A DNA stretch of 56,719 nucleotides from IMG/VR virus record IMGVR_UViG_3300010885_071764, positions 1-56,719 of that record. One strand, 5' to 3'. Each line of letters begins with the position of its first letter. Within the stretch, counting starts at the first letter, position 1. The stretch comes from a virus. The notes under the pieces are model-generated. The model was not told the origin of the DNA. It worked only from the letters and a program-made list of their open reading frames with translations, and did not search any database. Positions 24,878 to 33,200 of the stretch are shown here, one piece after another. The translations under genes and the position numbers were made by a program.

Positions 24878-27800
24878 ATGGATTTTAATTTTAATAAACT
24901 TCAAGATATAAGTGATAGAATCTCCAGCGGGGAGCTTAAACCTGAGGATGTTCTGAATGAATTTGGTGGATTTACCGATGACCTTCCTAGTGATGAGGAA
25001 ATAATTAGCAATGCCGAGGAGCTTGAAAAATCAATAGATCCTGTTCCTATGATATTAACAGACGACGAGATTAATGATCTTATCTGTGCATATGAAGGAG
25101 AGGAGCTTGCTAATAGAATTTTTTGGGAGATATTAAGAAAGCAAAACTATTTAGACAGAATAACAGAAAGACCTGATTTTTTAAGAAATAGGCATTTTGA
25201 TAAATTCATGGATGATAACGATTTATCTGATAGACTATTAAGTGCTAAAGAAATGGTATCTGACAGTTTAGATCTTGATTTACTTGGAATAAAATTTACA
25301 GGATCTAATAAAAAAATTAGGAAATTTAAAATAGGTCCGTTTGTATTTGAAATACATGTTATAACACACAAGGGAGTTCCCCTGTTTTTTCACGTTGCTC
25401 CAAAAAAAATGTCTATTCAATTTATAAGGGATCAGCTAAAAAAGAAAGGTAAAAAAGGAAAAGCAAAGAAATGCTCTGATGATATTTATAACAAATATGG
25501 ATCTGGCGCAGGGCCAGCAACTTCTAACAATGGAGACTTTGGTGCAGGAACAGGATCGGAAGCTGGTTCAGATTCTGGATTTGGGGCTAATAATATAGAT
25601 CCTGAAAATCTTGCATCTCTTCTAGATAATATTTTAGAGAGGGAATCTTCAGAAAGAAATTTAAATAATGCTTTTGATGTATCTGATATAGTAGATCAGG
25701 TTTTTTGTGAGCCTGATTTTCCTATTAATCCTGAAACAGGAGAACCCCTATTTACAAAGGATGATTTAAAATCTTTCATAGAAGAAATTTGTCTTCCAGA
25801 GAACGAATCTGCAATACCGGAGGTCTTACCAGAAGGCGGAATTGAGGACGTCGGCGAAAAAATAAACAAATGTCTTAGCCAAGCTAAAGATATTTTTAAA
25901 GATATAAGAGAAAATAACGAGCTTAGATCTAGATACGAAAAGGCAGAAAAAGATCTGGAAGAAATTCTTTATCACTATAAAATAATTAAAAATTATTATA
26001 ACGGTCTTTCTAAAGCATTTGAGGCAAAAGCAAAATCTGGAAAGAAAGGAAATCCATTAAAGTTAATTCTTGGTTTAGTTCTAGCAACGGCTGATGCTAA
26101 TAAATTCCTAGACGAGGTTAAGAATTTTTCTGGTAGATTTAAAGATACTAAAAAACAATCAACACCTGGTAAAAAAGGATATGTTGGTATTAAATTTAAT
26201 CTGTCTTTTCCCCACGGACTTAAAAAAGAAATACCCTACGAAACAGTTAAACCTGAAGCTACTTCAGATCTTTTATCAACTAATTATGAAAGGGTAGATA
26301 TCACACAATTACAGTTAGGGATGGAATTTTCAAGTAAAGGTATCTTAGGATCAGGTAATTCGTCCTTTCTTAAATCATACGAGGACTTTATTATTTTTAA
26401 AGACGATAATCCTAAACTTGACGTTCCTTTTTATAACTTTATTCAGGATATAGAAGGATCTAATAAATCTAAAGATGCTATTATAAAAGATATAGAAAAA
26501 AATCATGGATTTCTTTATTCTACTCTTTTAGAGATATCTGCTAGTCCTTGGTTATTTTTTACCGAAGAAGAAAGAGGTGATAATAATGCAAGAAAATCTT
26601 CTGATATTAAACCTCAAAGTACAAACAGCGAAGGAGAGCCTAATCAATCTTTTTATGATTTTTGGGGAAATTTTAAAAAATCTTTTGATGTTAAGTATAC
26701 TGCTAGAAAGAAAATAGTTGAAGATAAAATAAAATCAATAAAAGTTTTATCCGACAAATTTGTTGATTCACTTGCTGATTATTATTTCACGGTAAACATG
26801 AGTTCAGCTTCGGATAACAGTAAGTTATTAAAAGATGTATCAGATAAAGCAGATAAAAATGTTGGGTATATTGAGGATCTTTTATTGATGATAGCTCAAA
26901 AAATTCAAGAATTGGACCAACAAAATTCTCCCGAAGTTTTACAAGCAAGAGCTGAATCAATAGATTGTTTTGGATCAGCGGACAATGGAAACGGAACAGG
27001 TGGATCAACATCCAGTGGTATTTCAGTAAATCTAGATGCAAACGGTGGTATAAAAAATTCTGGCGGAGATACAATAAAGGCAGCATGTCCTCCAGATTGC
27101 TGTGGATCCCCGGGTCAAGCATTCTCTGGAGGAAATATACTAGATGGATTAAACTCTCCAGATTGCCCTAATCTTTTTACTACATGCTATTGGAAAGAAT
27201 TTGCAAAGAAAGCTACCACTGTTGGAATTCTTCCTTTACCGAATGGATTACCCCCAATAGAAAATCCCGCAGGATTTCTACCTAATATTGGATTAAAGTA
27301 TTGGCCGGTGGGGTATCTTCCTCCATCTTTTATTCCATTGCCTCCTCCTTTAGTTAATCCTTTAGATGGAATGCCTTTTATAAGAATCCCAATGCCAATG
27401 ATATGGACAGTGATTCCTCCTATAGTTATACCCTTACCGATAGGGGTTATTGTAATATTCATTCCTTTCATTGGAGGATTTATGCCTAGCCCTTTAGTTT
27501 TCTTTCATGATTTTTTAACAGGAAATTCTATATTCCTTTTAGGAATTAGGGGTTTCAGATTTATTCCAAGAAAATCAGATCCCGTTATACCAGATCCTTT
27601 AGTTAGATTAAAACAATTTTTATCCCTGGGAGTTCCTAATTATCTTTTCCCTTTTCCAAATTTAGGAAAAGATAATGTAGATGATCCTAAAAGAATAAAG
27701 AAAGATATACTAGCAAATCTTAAAAAAAGATTAGCAAATGCTAAGGTTAATATAGATTTTTCTAAAATACAAAAAGTACAAGACGATCTAGCAAAAAAGA

Positions 27801-29410
27801 AAAAAGATCTAGAAGATCAAATCTTAGATCTGAAAAGAAAATCTCCTTTGGACGGATCTGATCCAAAGCAAAAGATAAAAGAACTTTCAGAGTTGGCCGC
27901 TTCTTTTGATTCGCAAAAGATAGAAGCAATTAAATCAGTAATGAAGGATTATTTAAAAACAGCAATTGTTGTTCCTGATATACAATTCCCTAAGCAATCA
28001 AAAAACCTAATTGCTGACATACCTTCTCCTATAAAAATTATAAGAGATATTAACGCTAAAATAAAAATAGGAGCAATACCACAAGTACCTTCTACTGGGA
28101 GAAAAGTTAATTTAAAATCTAGAATTTTAGATTCTGTTAAGAATATAGAATTCAAAACATCATCAAAATACGCAGATCTAAATAAAGATTTACCCAAGGG
28201 ATCGAGAATAGTTGCTGTTTTAAATTCTCCAATAGGAGAGATAGGAAAAAATCCGGAAGATCTAGAATCTTTAAAGGGATTAATCTCTGATGGTATAGGC
28301 CAGATCTTTAGTGGAGATAAGTCTCCTTTAAGCAATAAATCGCTCTTAACATTTAAACCTAAGTTAAAAAAAATTCCAAGGATTCCTGGAGCCAATTTAC
28401 CAGCACCCGGATCTATAATAGCTACACCAAATCCGATTGTTAATTCAGTTAAAGGGTTTATTACAAAAAATCTAAACGTAAACGTTCAGGATCTTACCAA
28501 GCTTGCTGAAAGAACATCAATAGGGGGTAACAAAGTATTAAGAGAAAAAGACATTCAATTGATGATTAAAAATTCTTTGGATAAAACATTGAGTAAATTT
28601 CCAATCGATCTAAAGAATGTTAATTTTCCTAATATTGCTAGTGCTGGTGATGTTGCCCAGGAGTATTCTAAATTCTCTTCGTCATTAGAACTACCAGCAT
28701 TCCCTCCAAAGAAAAGTGGAAACCCTGCAGTTCCTATAGGGATCGGGGGTATTCCTCCTATAATAATTCCTGGTTCTGTTATTGCAAGCTTTATAGTAGA
28801 CGGAGCTTCATCATCAATAGATTCAGTGGATGTTTCTAAAATTATGCCTGGGGGATTAGCTTCGTTTGATAATCTTTCTGCAGACGATATTAAAGTAATG
28901 GGAAATAATATAGCAGTTTCTTTTTTAAATAAGATTAGTATACCTGCATTAGATAATTTACCTCCTATACCATTAGAAGCAAGACCTCAAGATTATGTTG
29001 AACTTGTTATGAGTTTTCTTCCTGTTCACCCCTTTGCTGATATTGCGTTCACCTTACTGTGGACTAAATATAAAAGTCCACCCAGAATTCCAATACCTTC
29101 AGATATAATAGAACAGCTTCTAAATCTACAAAAAGCGATAGTTTACAAACTTCCTTGGCCGATAGTTGTTTTACTCGGGAGAAATGTTATTAACATTCTA
29201 AATCCTCTCTATACTAGGGAAGATATTCCAAGATGGGATAGGATGTCTTTAAAAAATCCATTTTTTGTTGTTTTTCTTGATGAATTCATAAGATCTGCAG
29301 CAGATATTTCCGGAGGATTTAAATTCTTTATAGGAGCGGGAAAATTATTTTATCCTCTCCCAACTCTCGAAATTAATTTGGGGTTTGGTACTAAAATTAA
29401 CATAAACTAA
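24878..29410 (+). CDS. Giant virion protein with Pro-rich hydrophobic segments (possible tape-measure or ejection/pore protein)
   Basis: 1510 residues, no family recognised. In order: acidic helical N-terminus (1-200); Gly/Ser linker about 210-245; coiled-coil-prone helices about 330-400 and 600-680; a Cys cluster (CPPDCCGSPG) near 738-747; a striking stretch about 782-895 of proline-punctuated hydrophobic residues (LPPSFIPLPPPLVNPL, PMIWTVIPPIVIPLPIGVIV, FIPFIGGFMPSP); a long Lys-rich coiled coil about 945-1005; and a second Pro/Ile-rich part about 1279-1312. Long helices plus a membrane-like section resemble tape-measure proteins, but the position (after the gp5-like gene) is not where T4 keeps gp29. 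Five-base gap from the spike gene. Confidence 0.55.
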   Translation: MDFNFNKLQDISDRISSGELKPEDVLNEFGGFTDDLPSDEEIISNAEELEKSIDPVPMILTDDEINDLICAYEGEELANRIFWEILRKQNYLDRITERPDFLRNRHFDKFMDDNDLSDRLLSAKEMVSDSLDLDLLGIKFTGSNKKIRKFKIGPFVFEIHVITHKGVPLFFHVAPKKMSIQFIRDQLKKKGKKGKAKKCSDDIYNKYGSGAGPATSNNGDFGAGTGSEAGSDSGFGANNIDPENLASLLDNILERESSERNLNNAFDVSDIVDQVFCEPDFPINPETGEPLFTKDDLKSFIEEICLPENESAIPEVLPEGGIEDVGEKINKCLSQAKDIFKDIRENNELRSRYEKAEKDLEEILYHYKIIKNYYNGLSKAFEAKAKSGKKGNPLKLILGLVLATADANKFLDEVKNFSGRFKDTKKQSTPGKKGYVGIKFNLSFPHGLKKEIPYETVKPEATSDLLSTNYERVDITQLQLGMEFSSKGILGSGNSSFLKSYEDFIIFKDDNPKLDVPFYNFIQDIEGSNKSKDAIIKDIEKNHGFLYSTLLEISASPWLFFTEEERGDNNARKSSDIKPQSTNSEGEPNQSFYDFWGNFKKSFDVKYTARKKIVEDKIKSIKVLSDKFVDSLADYYFTVNMSSASDNSKLLKDVSDKADKNVGYIEDLLLMIAQKIQELDQQNSPEVLQARAESIDCFGSADNGNGTGGSTSSGISVNLDANGGIKNSGGDTIKAACPPDCCGSPGQAFSGGNILDGLNSPDCPNLFTTCYWKEFAKKATTVGILPLPNGLPPIENPAGFLPNIGLKYWPVGYLPPSFIPLPPPLVNPLDGMPFIRIPMPMIWTVIPPIVIPLPIGVIVIFIPFIGGFMPSPLVFFHDFLTGNSIFLLGIRGFRFIPRKSDPVIPDPLVRLKQFLSLGVPNYLFPFPNLGKDNVDDPKRIKKDILANLKKRLANAKVNIDFSKIQKVQDDLAKKKKDLEDQILDLKRKSPLDGSDPKQKIKELSELAASFDSQKIEAIKSVMKDYLKTAIVVPDIQFPKQSKNLIADIPSPIKIIRDINAKIKIGAIPQVPSTGRKVNLKSRILDSVKNIEFKTSSKYADLNKDLPKGSRIVAVLNSPIGEIGKNPEDLESLKGLISDGIGQIFSGDKSPLSNKSLLTFKPKLKKIPRIPGANLPAPGSIIATPNPIVNSVKGFITKNLNVNVQDLTKLAERTSIGGNKVLREKDIQLMIKNSLDKTLSKFPIDLKNVNFPNIASAGDVAQEYSKFSSSLELPAFPPKKSGNPAVPIGIGGIPPIIIPGSVIASFIVDGASSSIDSVDVSKIMPGGLASFDNLSADDIKVMGNNIAVSFLNKISIPALDNLPPIPLEARPQDYVELVMSFLPVHPFADIAFTLLWTKYKSPPRIPIPSDIIEQLLNLQKAIVYKLPWPIVVLLGRNVINILNPLYTREDIPRWDRMSLKNPFFVVFLDEFIRSAADISGGFKFFIGAGKLFYPLPTLEINLGFGTKININ

Positions 29411-29432
29411 AAATCATTTAAAAACAAAAAAA

Positions 29433-30557
29433 ATGGCTAACAAAAGACAATACACAAGGGACGAGTATTCTCCGGAAGAAAGGGCTGTTATGGACGAACT
29501 TTACGAAGGTCACTTTAGAGTAACTTTTGCAGACAACCCATCTCAATCATATTCTAAAGAGCTGGAAGAAAACCAAGTTCTAAGTGTAAGAATTACACAA
29601 ATCAGAGGAACAAATGCAATAGGGGAAACCTCAGTGGGTCAATCCGTTGCAATAGATTTAATGAAGGAAGAAAAAGCAATCAAAAGATTGGGATTCCCTG
29701 CACTTGATGTACAGGAAGGATCACAATTGGATGTTGTTATATTCAAAGATAAATCTGGAATGTACAACGGATCTCTAGCAGCGGGATACGAAAATTCATT
29801 AAAGACTGATCTATTGAATTCCATTAAAGATGAGAAATCAGCATACACAGTAAGAATTGATTCAACATGCCCAGGTGGATTTATGGTGAACCTTTCTGGT
29901 ATTAAGTGTTTCTTGCCTGGATCTTTAGCAGCTGCTAATAGAATCATAGACTTCCAATCATTTGTTGGAAAAACAATCAATATTATGATTGAGACCTATG
30001 ACGAAAGAAGAGACATCTTCGTTGTTTCCTTTAAGAAATATCTTAAACACGTTATTAATGCTAAGGTTGAAGAACTTTCTCTCACCCAAAAATATACGGG
30101 AACGGTTACAGGAGCATCAAATGCTGGTGTATTTGTAGAGTGGGATCAGTATTACACTGGCTTAATCCCTGCTGAAGAATTTGATAATGCAGGTATTAAA
30201 ATGGATTTAAGTTCAGGAGGAAGCGTATCATTCTATGTTTCTGATTTTAGAAATCCGAACAGAATTGTACTAAGATTAAATCCACCGGAAGGGAAAGATA
30301 AGGATTTACAAGAGCTTAGAGACATTTCTTTATCAGAAGATAAAGAAAATAAAATATATAGAGGGACAGTGACAAAGGTGAAGAATTTCGGGGTTTTTGT
30401 AAAACTTGAAAATAACATCGTTGGCCTTGTTGAAAAGGACTATTTGGCTGGAAATCCAAAAGATTATGAGGTAGGATCTGAAATATCTTGCACCATTATG
30501 GACGTAGAGCTACAGAGTTCAAAACTCTATCTAAAGCAAAAAATTGAAAATACTTGA
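29433..30557 (+). CDS. Multi-S1-domain RNA-binding protein (ribosomal protein S1-like)
   Basis: 374 residues with three clear S1 (OB-fold RNA-binding) repeats: about 128-200 (YTVRIDSTCPGGFMVNLSGIKCFLPGS), 207-285 (YTGTVTGASNAGVFVEWDQYYTGLIPAEEF) and 302-372 (YRGTVTKVKNFGVFVKLENNIVGLVEKDYL). A degenerate fourth near 45-110 is possible. The 'G.V..V..FGVFV.L.....GL(I/V)' pattern is standard. Ribosomal S1 uses such domains to hold mRNA on the 30S subunit; a phage copy could help late mRNAs with weak ribosome sites, or act in RNA handling. It lies inside the baseplate operon and its end overlaps the amidoligase-like gene by 14 bases. Confidence 0.85.
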   Translation: MANKRQYTRDEYSPEERAVMDELYEGHFRVTFADNPSQSYSKELEENQVLSVRITQIRGTNAIGETSVGQSVAIDLMKEEKAIKRLGFPALDVQEGSQLDVVIFKDKSGMYNGSLAAGYENSLKTDLLNSIKDEKSAYTVRIDSTCPGGFMVNLSGIKCFLPGSLAAANRIIDFQSFVGKTINIMIETYDERRDIFVVSFKKYLKHVINAKVEELSLTQKYTGTVTGASNAGVFVEWDQYYTGLIPAEEFDNAGIKMDLSSGGSVSFYVSDFRNPNRIVLRLNPPEGKDKDLQELRDISLSEDKENKIYRGTVTKVKNFGVFVKLENNIVGLVEKDYLAGNPKDYEVGSEISCTIMDVELQSSKLYLKQKIENT

Positions 30558-32004
30558 TCAAAATTTTTATTACGCAGCTAAAATTGGATTCGAATTTGAA
30601 TTCATGTCTTCTTTTTCAAGAAAAGAAATAGCTGAAAAAATTGGGGAAGATTTAGGGAAACAGGTAAAGGTCTTTAGAAAATACCACTCTAAATTTTCCC
30701 CAACTCGTGATATTTTTAAACTAGAGCCTGATTTTTCGGGTGGTCTTAAAATGGTTGAATTAATAACTGGGCCGATGGATTACTTTGAGGCAATACCGGT
30801 TTTAATTAGAATCTTAAAATGGATAGACGAAAATGGGTATACCAGCGAAAGATGCGCATTACAATTCGGTCTAAGTTTTGATAGAGTAAAATACCCAACC
30901 CTTATAGATTTTACACAATTAAACCCTTTGAAATTTGTTCTTGGGTTTGATGAAGAATTTATATGGAATAAATTTCCAGAAAGAAGAGGATCATTATATG
31001 CCAAATCTATTAAAAGAATATCCCCATCTAATAGATTTATAAGAGGACACAAGGATATTTTAGGAGACAGAAATTCTTACACTGTTTATACTGAAAAAAA
31101 CATGGGTGTCAATCTAACTAAATTACAAGATGGTTACATGGAAGTTAGATATCTGGGGGGTACAGATTATCAAAAAAAGTATACGGACATTAAAGAAATT
31201 ATGGATTATATAATAACCCATACATTTAATTGCCTTTTACACAATGATACTCTGACTCAAAAAGAGACTTCAACACTCAGTGAATTAATATCTAAGGTTT
31301 ATAAAGAAACTGAAAGTTTTATAGATCCTGAGTCATTTATGAAGAACTATCCCAATCTTCATGTTACTGTTGACTTAAGAGAAGATTTACAAATAATTAA
31401 AACATATTTCAATGAAGTTAAAAACTTCCTTTATAGTTTAATTGTTGATAATGGGATTACAGAGGGATTTTTAAACTACGACACGCAAATTGCTAAGTAT
31501 CAATTAAAAGACGGAAGGACAAAAAGAGCTAATTTATTAAAAGATTTAGATCTAATAGAATGCGATATTGAAGGAAACATAGCAGGGTGTAGAATATTTG
31601 GGTGTAAATTAAATAGCTGTCAAATAGAAGATTCACAATTTGTTATGAATAATGACATAAAAGATTCTAAAATTCTTGACTGCGATTTAAGCTTCAGCAA
31701 TAATGTTATTAATTCTTATATAGATTCTAAAGAAAGAGAGATTAGCTGTGAGATTGAAGGTGGAGTTATTAGATCTGGTTATATAACAAAATTGGCAGTT
31801 ATCTCAGATTCGACTGAGATTATTAGTAATAGCGCAGATGCTAAAGGTAAGGACAAGGGTAAGGGTAAAGGTGGAAAAATGATAAAGTCTACTGTCTTCC
31901 CAGATAGAAACTACGAAGATATTACAAAACCGCAGCCATTTGAAGATCTGAATAAGAGAAGACCTGCTTTTTCAGTGAACAAACTATACAAAAATAACAA
32001 CTAA
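30544..32004 (+). CDS. Amidoligase-like (glutamine-synthetase-fold COOH-NH2 ligase) with a beta-helical C-terminus
   Basis: 486 residues from a TTG start that overlaps the S1 gene by 14 bases. Residues 14-20 IGFEFEF (Glu17, Glu19), LEPDFSGG with Glu61/Asp63 near 60-67, VELITGP with Glu72, LQFGLSFD near 102, and YMEVRYLGG with Glu200/Arg202 follow the order of acidic and Arg residues described for the Amidoligase_2 family (glutamine-synthetase-fold enzymes that form amide bonds with ATP). The His of the usual 'HvH' appears to be replaced in LQFGLSFD. Residues about 345-420 are a pentapeptide-like beta-helix (LIECDIEGNIAGCRIFGC), then a KGKDKGKGKGGK linker at 439-450. It lies among baseplate genes, so a virion protein is a possible target. 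Confidence 0.6.
   Translation: MKILDQNFYYAAKIGFEFEFMSSFSRKEIAEKIGEDLGKQVKVFRKYHSKFSPTRDIFKLEPDFSGGLKMVELITGPMDYFEAIPVLIRILKWIDENGYTSERCALQFGLSFDRVKYPTLIDFTQLNPLKFVLGFDEEFIWNKFPERRGSLYAKSIKRISPSNRFIRGHKDILGDRNSYTVYTEKNMGVNLTKLQDGYMEVRYLGGTDYQKKYTDIKEIMDYIITHTFNCLLHNDTLTQKETSTLSELISKVYKETESFIDPESFMKNYPNLHVTVDLREDLQIIKTYFNEVKNFLYSLIVDNGITEGFLNYDTQIAKYQLKDGRTKRANLLKDLDLIECDIEGNIAGCRIFGCKLNSCQIEDSQFVMNNDIKDSKILDCDLSFSNNVINSYIDSKEREISCEIEGGVIRSGYITKLAVISDSTEIISNSADAKGKDKGKGKGGKMIKSTVFPDRNYEDITKPQPFEDLNKRRPAFSVNKLYKNNN
31846..31882 (+). repeat. Low-complexity Lys-Gly linker codons
   Basis: A short run of GGTAAG/GGTAAA-type codons encoding KGKDKGKGKGGK near residues 436-450 of the amidoligase-like protein. 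It probably marks a flexible hinge before the last 35 residues. Confidence 0.6.
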
Positions 32005-32006
32005 GA

Positions 32007-32777
32007 ATGACTACATCAGAAGAGGCATTAATACAGGAGGTAAAGGACGACATATCTCATTCTTGCGCATTACCATATGCATTAAACGACCAAGAGATAA
32101 AAAGAATCATTAAAAGGGCTAAGGCTTATTTTTATGATAATTATCAATATGCAGTAGAAGATAAAATATTAGTATTGCCATCCCAGGTATTTTCAAATGC
32201 TCAGTTTAAAGCGACAAGGCAAGTTCAATTGCCTGACTGCGTTATAAGTGTTTGGGATGTAAGAGAAGTGGGGGGTGCAGGAATGATAGGTACTCCTGAT
32301 AGAGATTTTGGAGACTCTAAACTTTTAGGATCTGAGCTTATGCTAAGCCCATTTATAGGGGACAATTTAGTCTATAGAACTGTATTATATTCATTCTTCG
32401 ATCTTGCTAAAGCTTTTCTTTTAGAGACTTTTGCATTCGGATACAATAAAAATACTAAAAGGCTAACTATAAATGGACGTGATCCTAGTAGAACAACATC
32501 ATCGGGTCTTACTATTGGGGGTAAAGATGTGGGGGTAAGAGCATTTATAGCCATCCCTGATGAAAACCTTTATTCTGATGAGCTTTTTGTTAGATATGTT
32601 CTAGCAGAAGCAAAAATTAACATAGGCAGGCTTTTAGGCACTTTTGGCTATCAATTGCCGGGCGGAGTGACCATAAATGCAGCTGCTATTCAAGGAATTG
32701 GACAGGCAGAAAAAACTGAAGTTATGGAAATGATTAAATCAGAAAATACCCCAAGTTACTTCCTACAGTGGAATTAA
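32007..32777 (+). CDS. Virion structural protein, neck/baseplate-associated (unassigned)
   Basis: 256 residues. YFYDNYQYAVEDKILVLPSQVF and VISVWDVREVG are strand-rich. The C-terminal part (LFVRYVLAEAKINIGRLLGTFGYQLPGGVTINAAAIQGIGQAE) has a helix then 'LPGG.TIN...I...G..E' pattern that I associate with conserved T4-like phage structural proteins, but I cannot name the protein. There is a two-base gap after the amidoligase-like gene, then a 48-base gap with a new promoter box before the gp25-like gene. It is thus the last gene of the first baseplate transcript. Confidence 0.5.
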   Translation: MTTSEEALIQEVKDDISHSCALPYALNDQEIKRIIKRAKAYFYDNYQYAVEDKILVLPSQVFSNAQFKATRQVQLPDCVISVWDVREVGGAGMIGTPDRDFGDSKLLGSELMLSPFIGDNLVYRTVLYSFFDLAKAFLLETFAFGYNKNTKRLTINGRDPSRTTSSGLTIGGKDVGVRAFIAIPDENLYSDELFVRYVLAEAKINIGRLLGTFGYQLPGGVTINAAAIQGIGQAEKTEVMEMIKSENTPSYFLQWN

Positions 32778-32809
32778 TATCCGTAATTATCTTCTGTCTA
32801 TATTTTCTA

Positions 32810-32818
32810 AATATATAA
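32810..32818 (+). promoter_or_regulatory. Candidate late promoter box plus ribosome site for the gp25-like gene
   Basis: AATATATAA at 32810-32818, directly followed by GGGAGAT just before the ATG at 32826. This is one of the few purine-rich sites in the window that looks like a real Shine-Dalgarno sequence; a very similar AAGGGAGAT precedes the box at 56385. Confidence 0.5.
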
Positions 32819-32825
32819 GGGAGAT

Positions 32826-33197
32826 ATGATCAAAATCTCGGACATATACCCAAGAAATCCTGACGACCCTCATTATGAGGCAGACAAGCTGGAAACGGAT
32901 GATGTTGTTGAATCAACCATAGGTATGATAAAACAAATCATGCTTACCAAGCCTGGGACTGTTTTGGGTGATCCTTATTTTGGCATCGATCTAGAATCAA
33001 TGATATTTGATTTTGAGGTTTCTCAAAGTGAATTGGAGGAGGCTATTTCTTTACAGCTTTACACCTATTGTACTTTTGCTAGAGGAATCTTAAATATCGA
33101 TTTTCAGTTAGGGTTTTTTGAAGGCGAAACAAGAGATACGTGTGTAATAGAGTTTGCAATCAAGGGTAACCCAGTTCTAGGAATAAAGGTAATTTAA
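32826..33197 (+). CDS. Baseplate wedge protein, gp25-like
   Basis: 123 residues, normal for the gp25/W family (about 130). MLTKPGTVLGDPYFGIDLESMIFD at about 39-62 is the family core ('LLT..GER...P.FG..L..LLFE'), and the rest is helix plus strands (LEEAISLQLYTYCTFARGILNIDF). Gp25 is also homologous to the sheath-initiating proteins of contractile injection systems, where it joins sheath to wedge. It stands directly before the gp6/J-like gene (three-base gap), exactly the T4-like and T6SS-like order. Confidence 0.8.
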   Translation: MIKISDIYPRNPDDPHYEADKLETDDVVESTIGMIKQIMLTKPGTVLGDPYFGIDLESMIFDFEVSQSELEEAISLQLYTYCTFARGILNIDFQLGFFEGETRDTCVIEFAIKGNPVLGIKVI

Positions 33198-33200
33198 AAG

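Noticed and set aside
27187-27471. Minus-strand frame rich in Gly and Ile
   Set aside because: Shadow of the Pro/Ile-rich segment of the 1510-residue virion protein.
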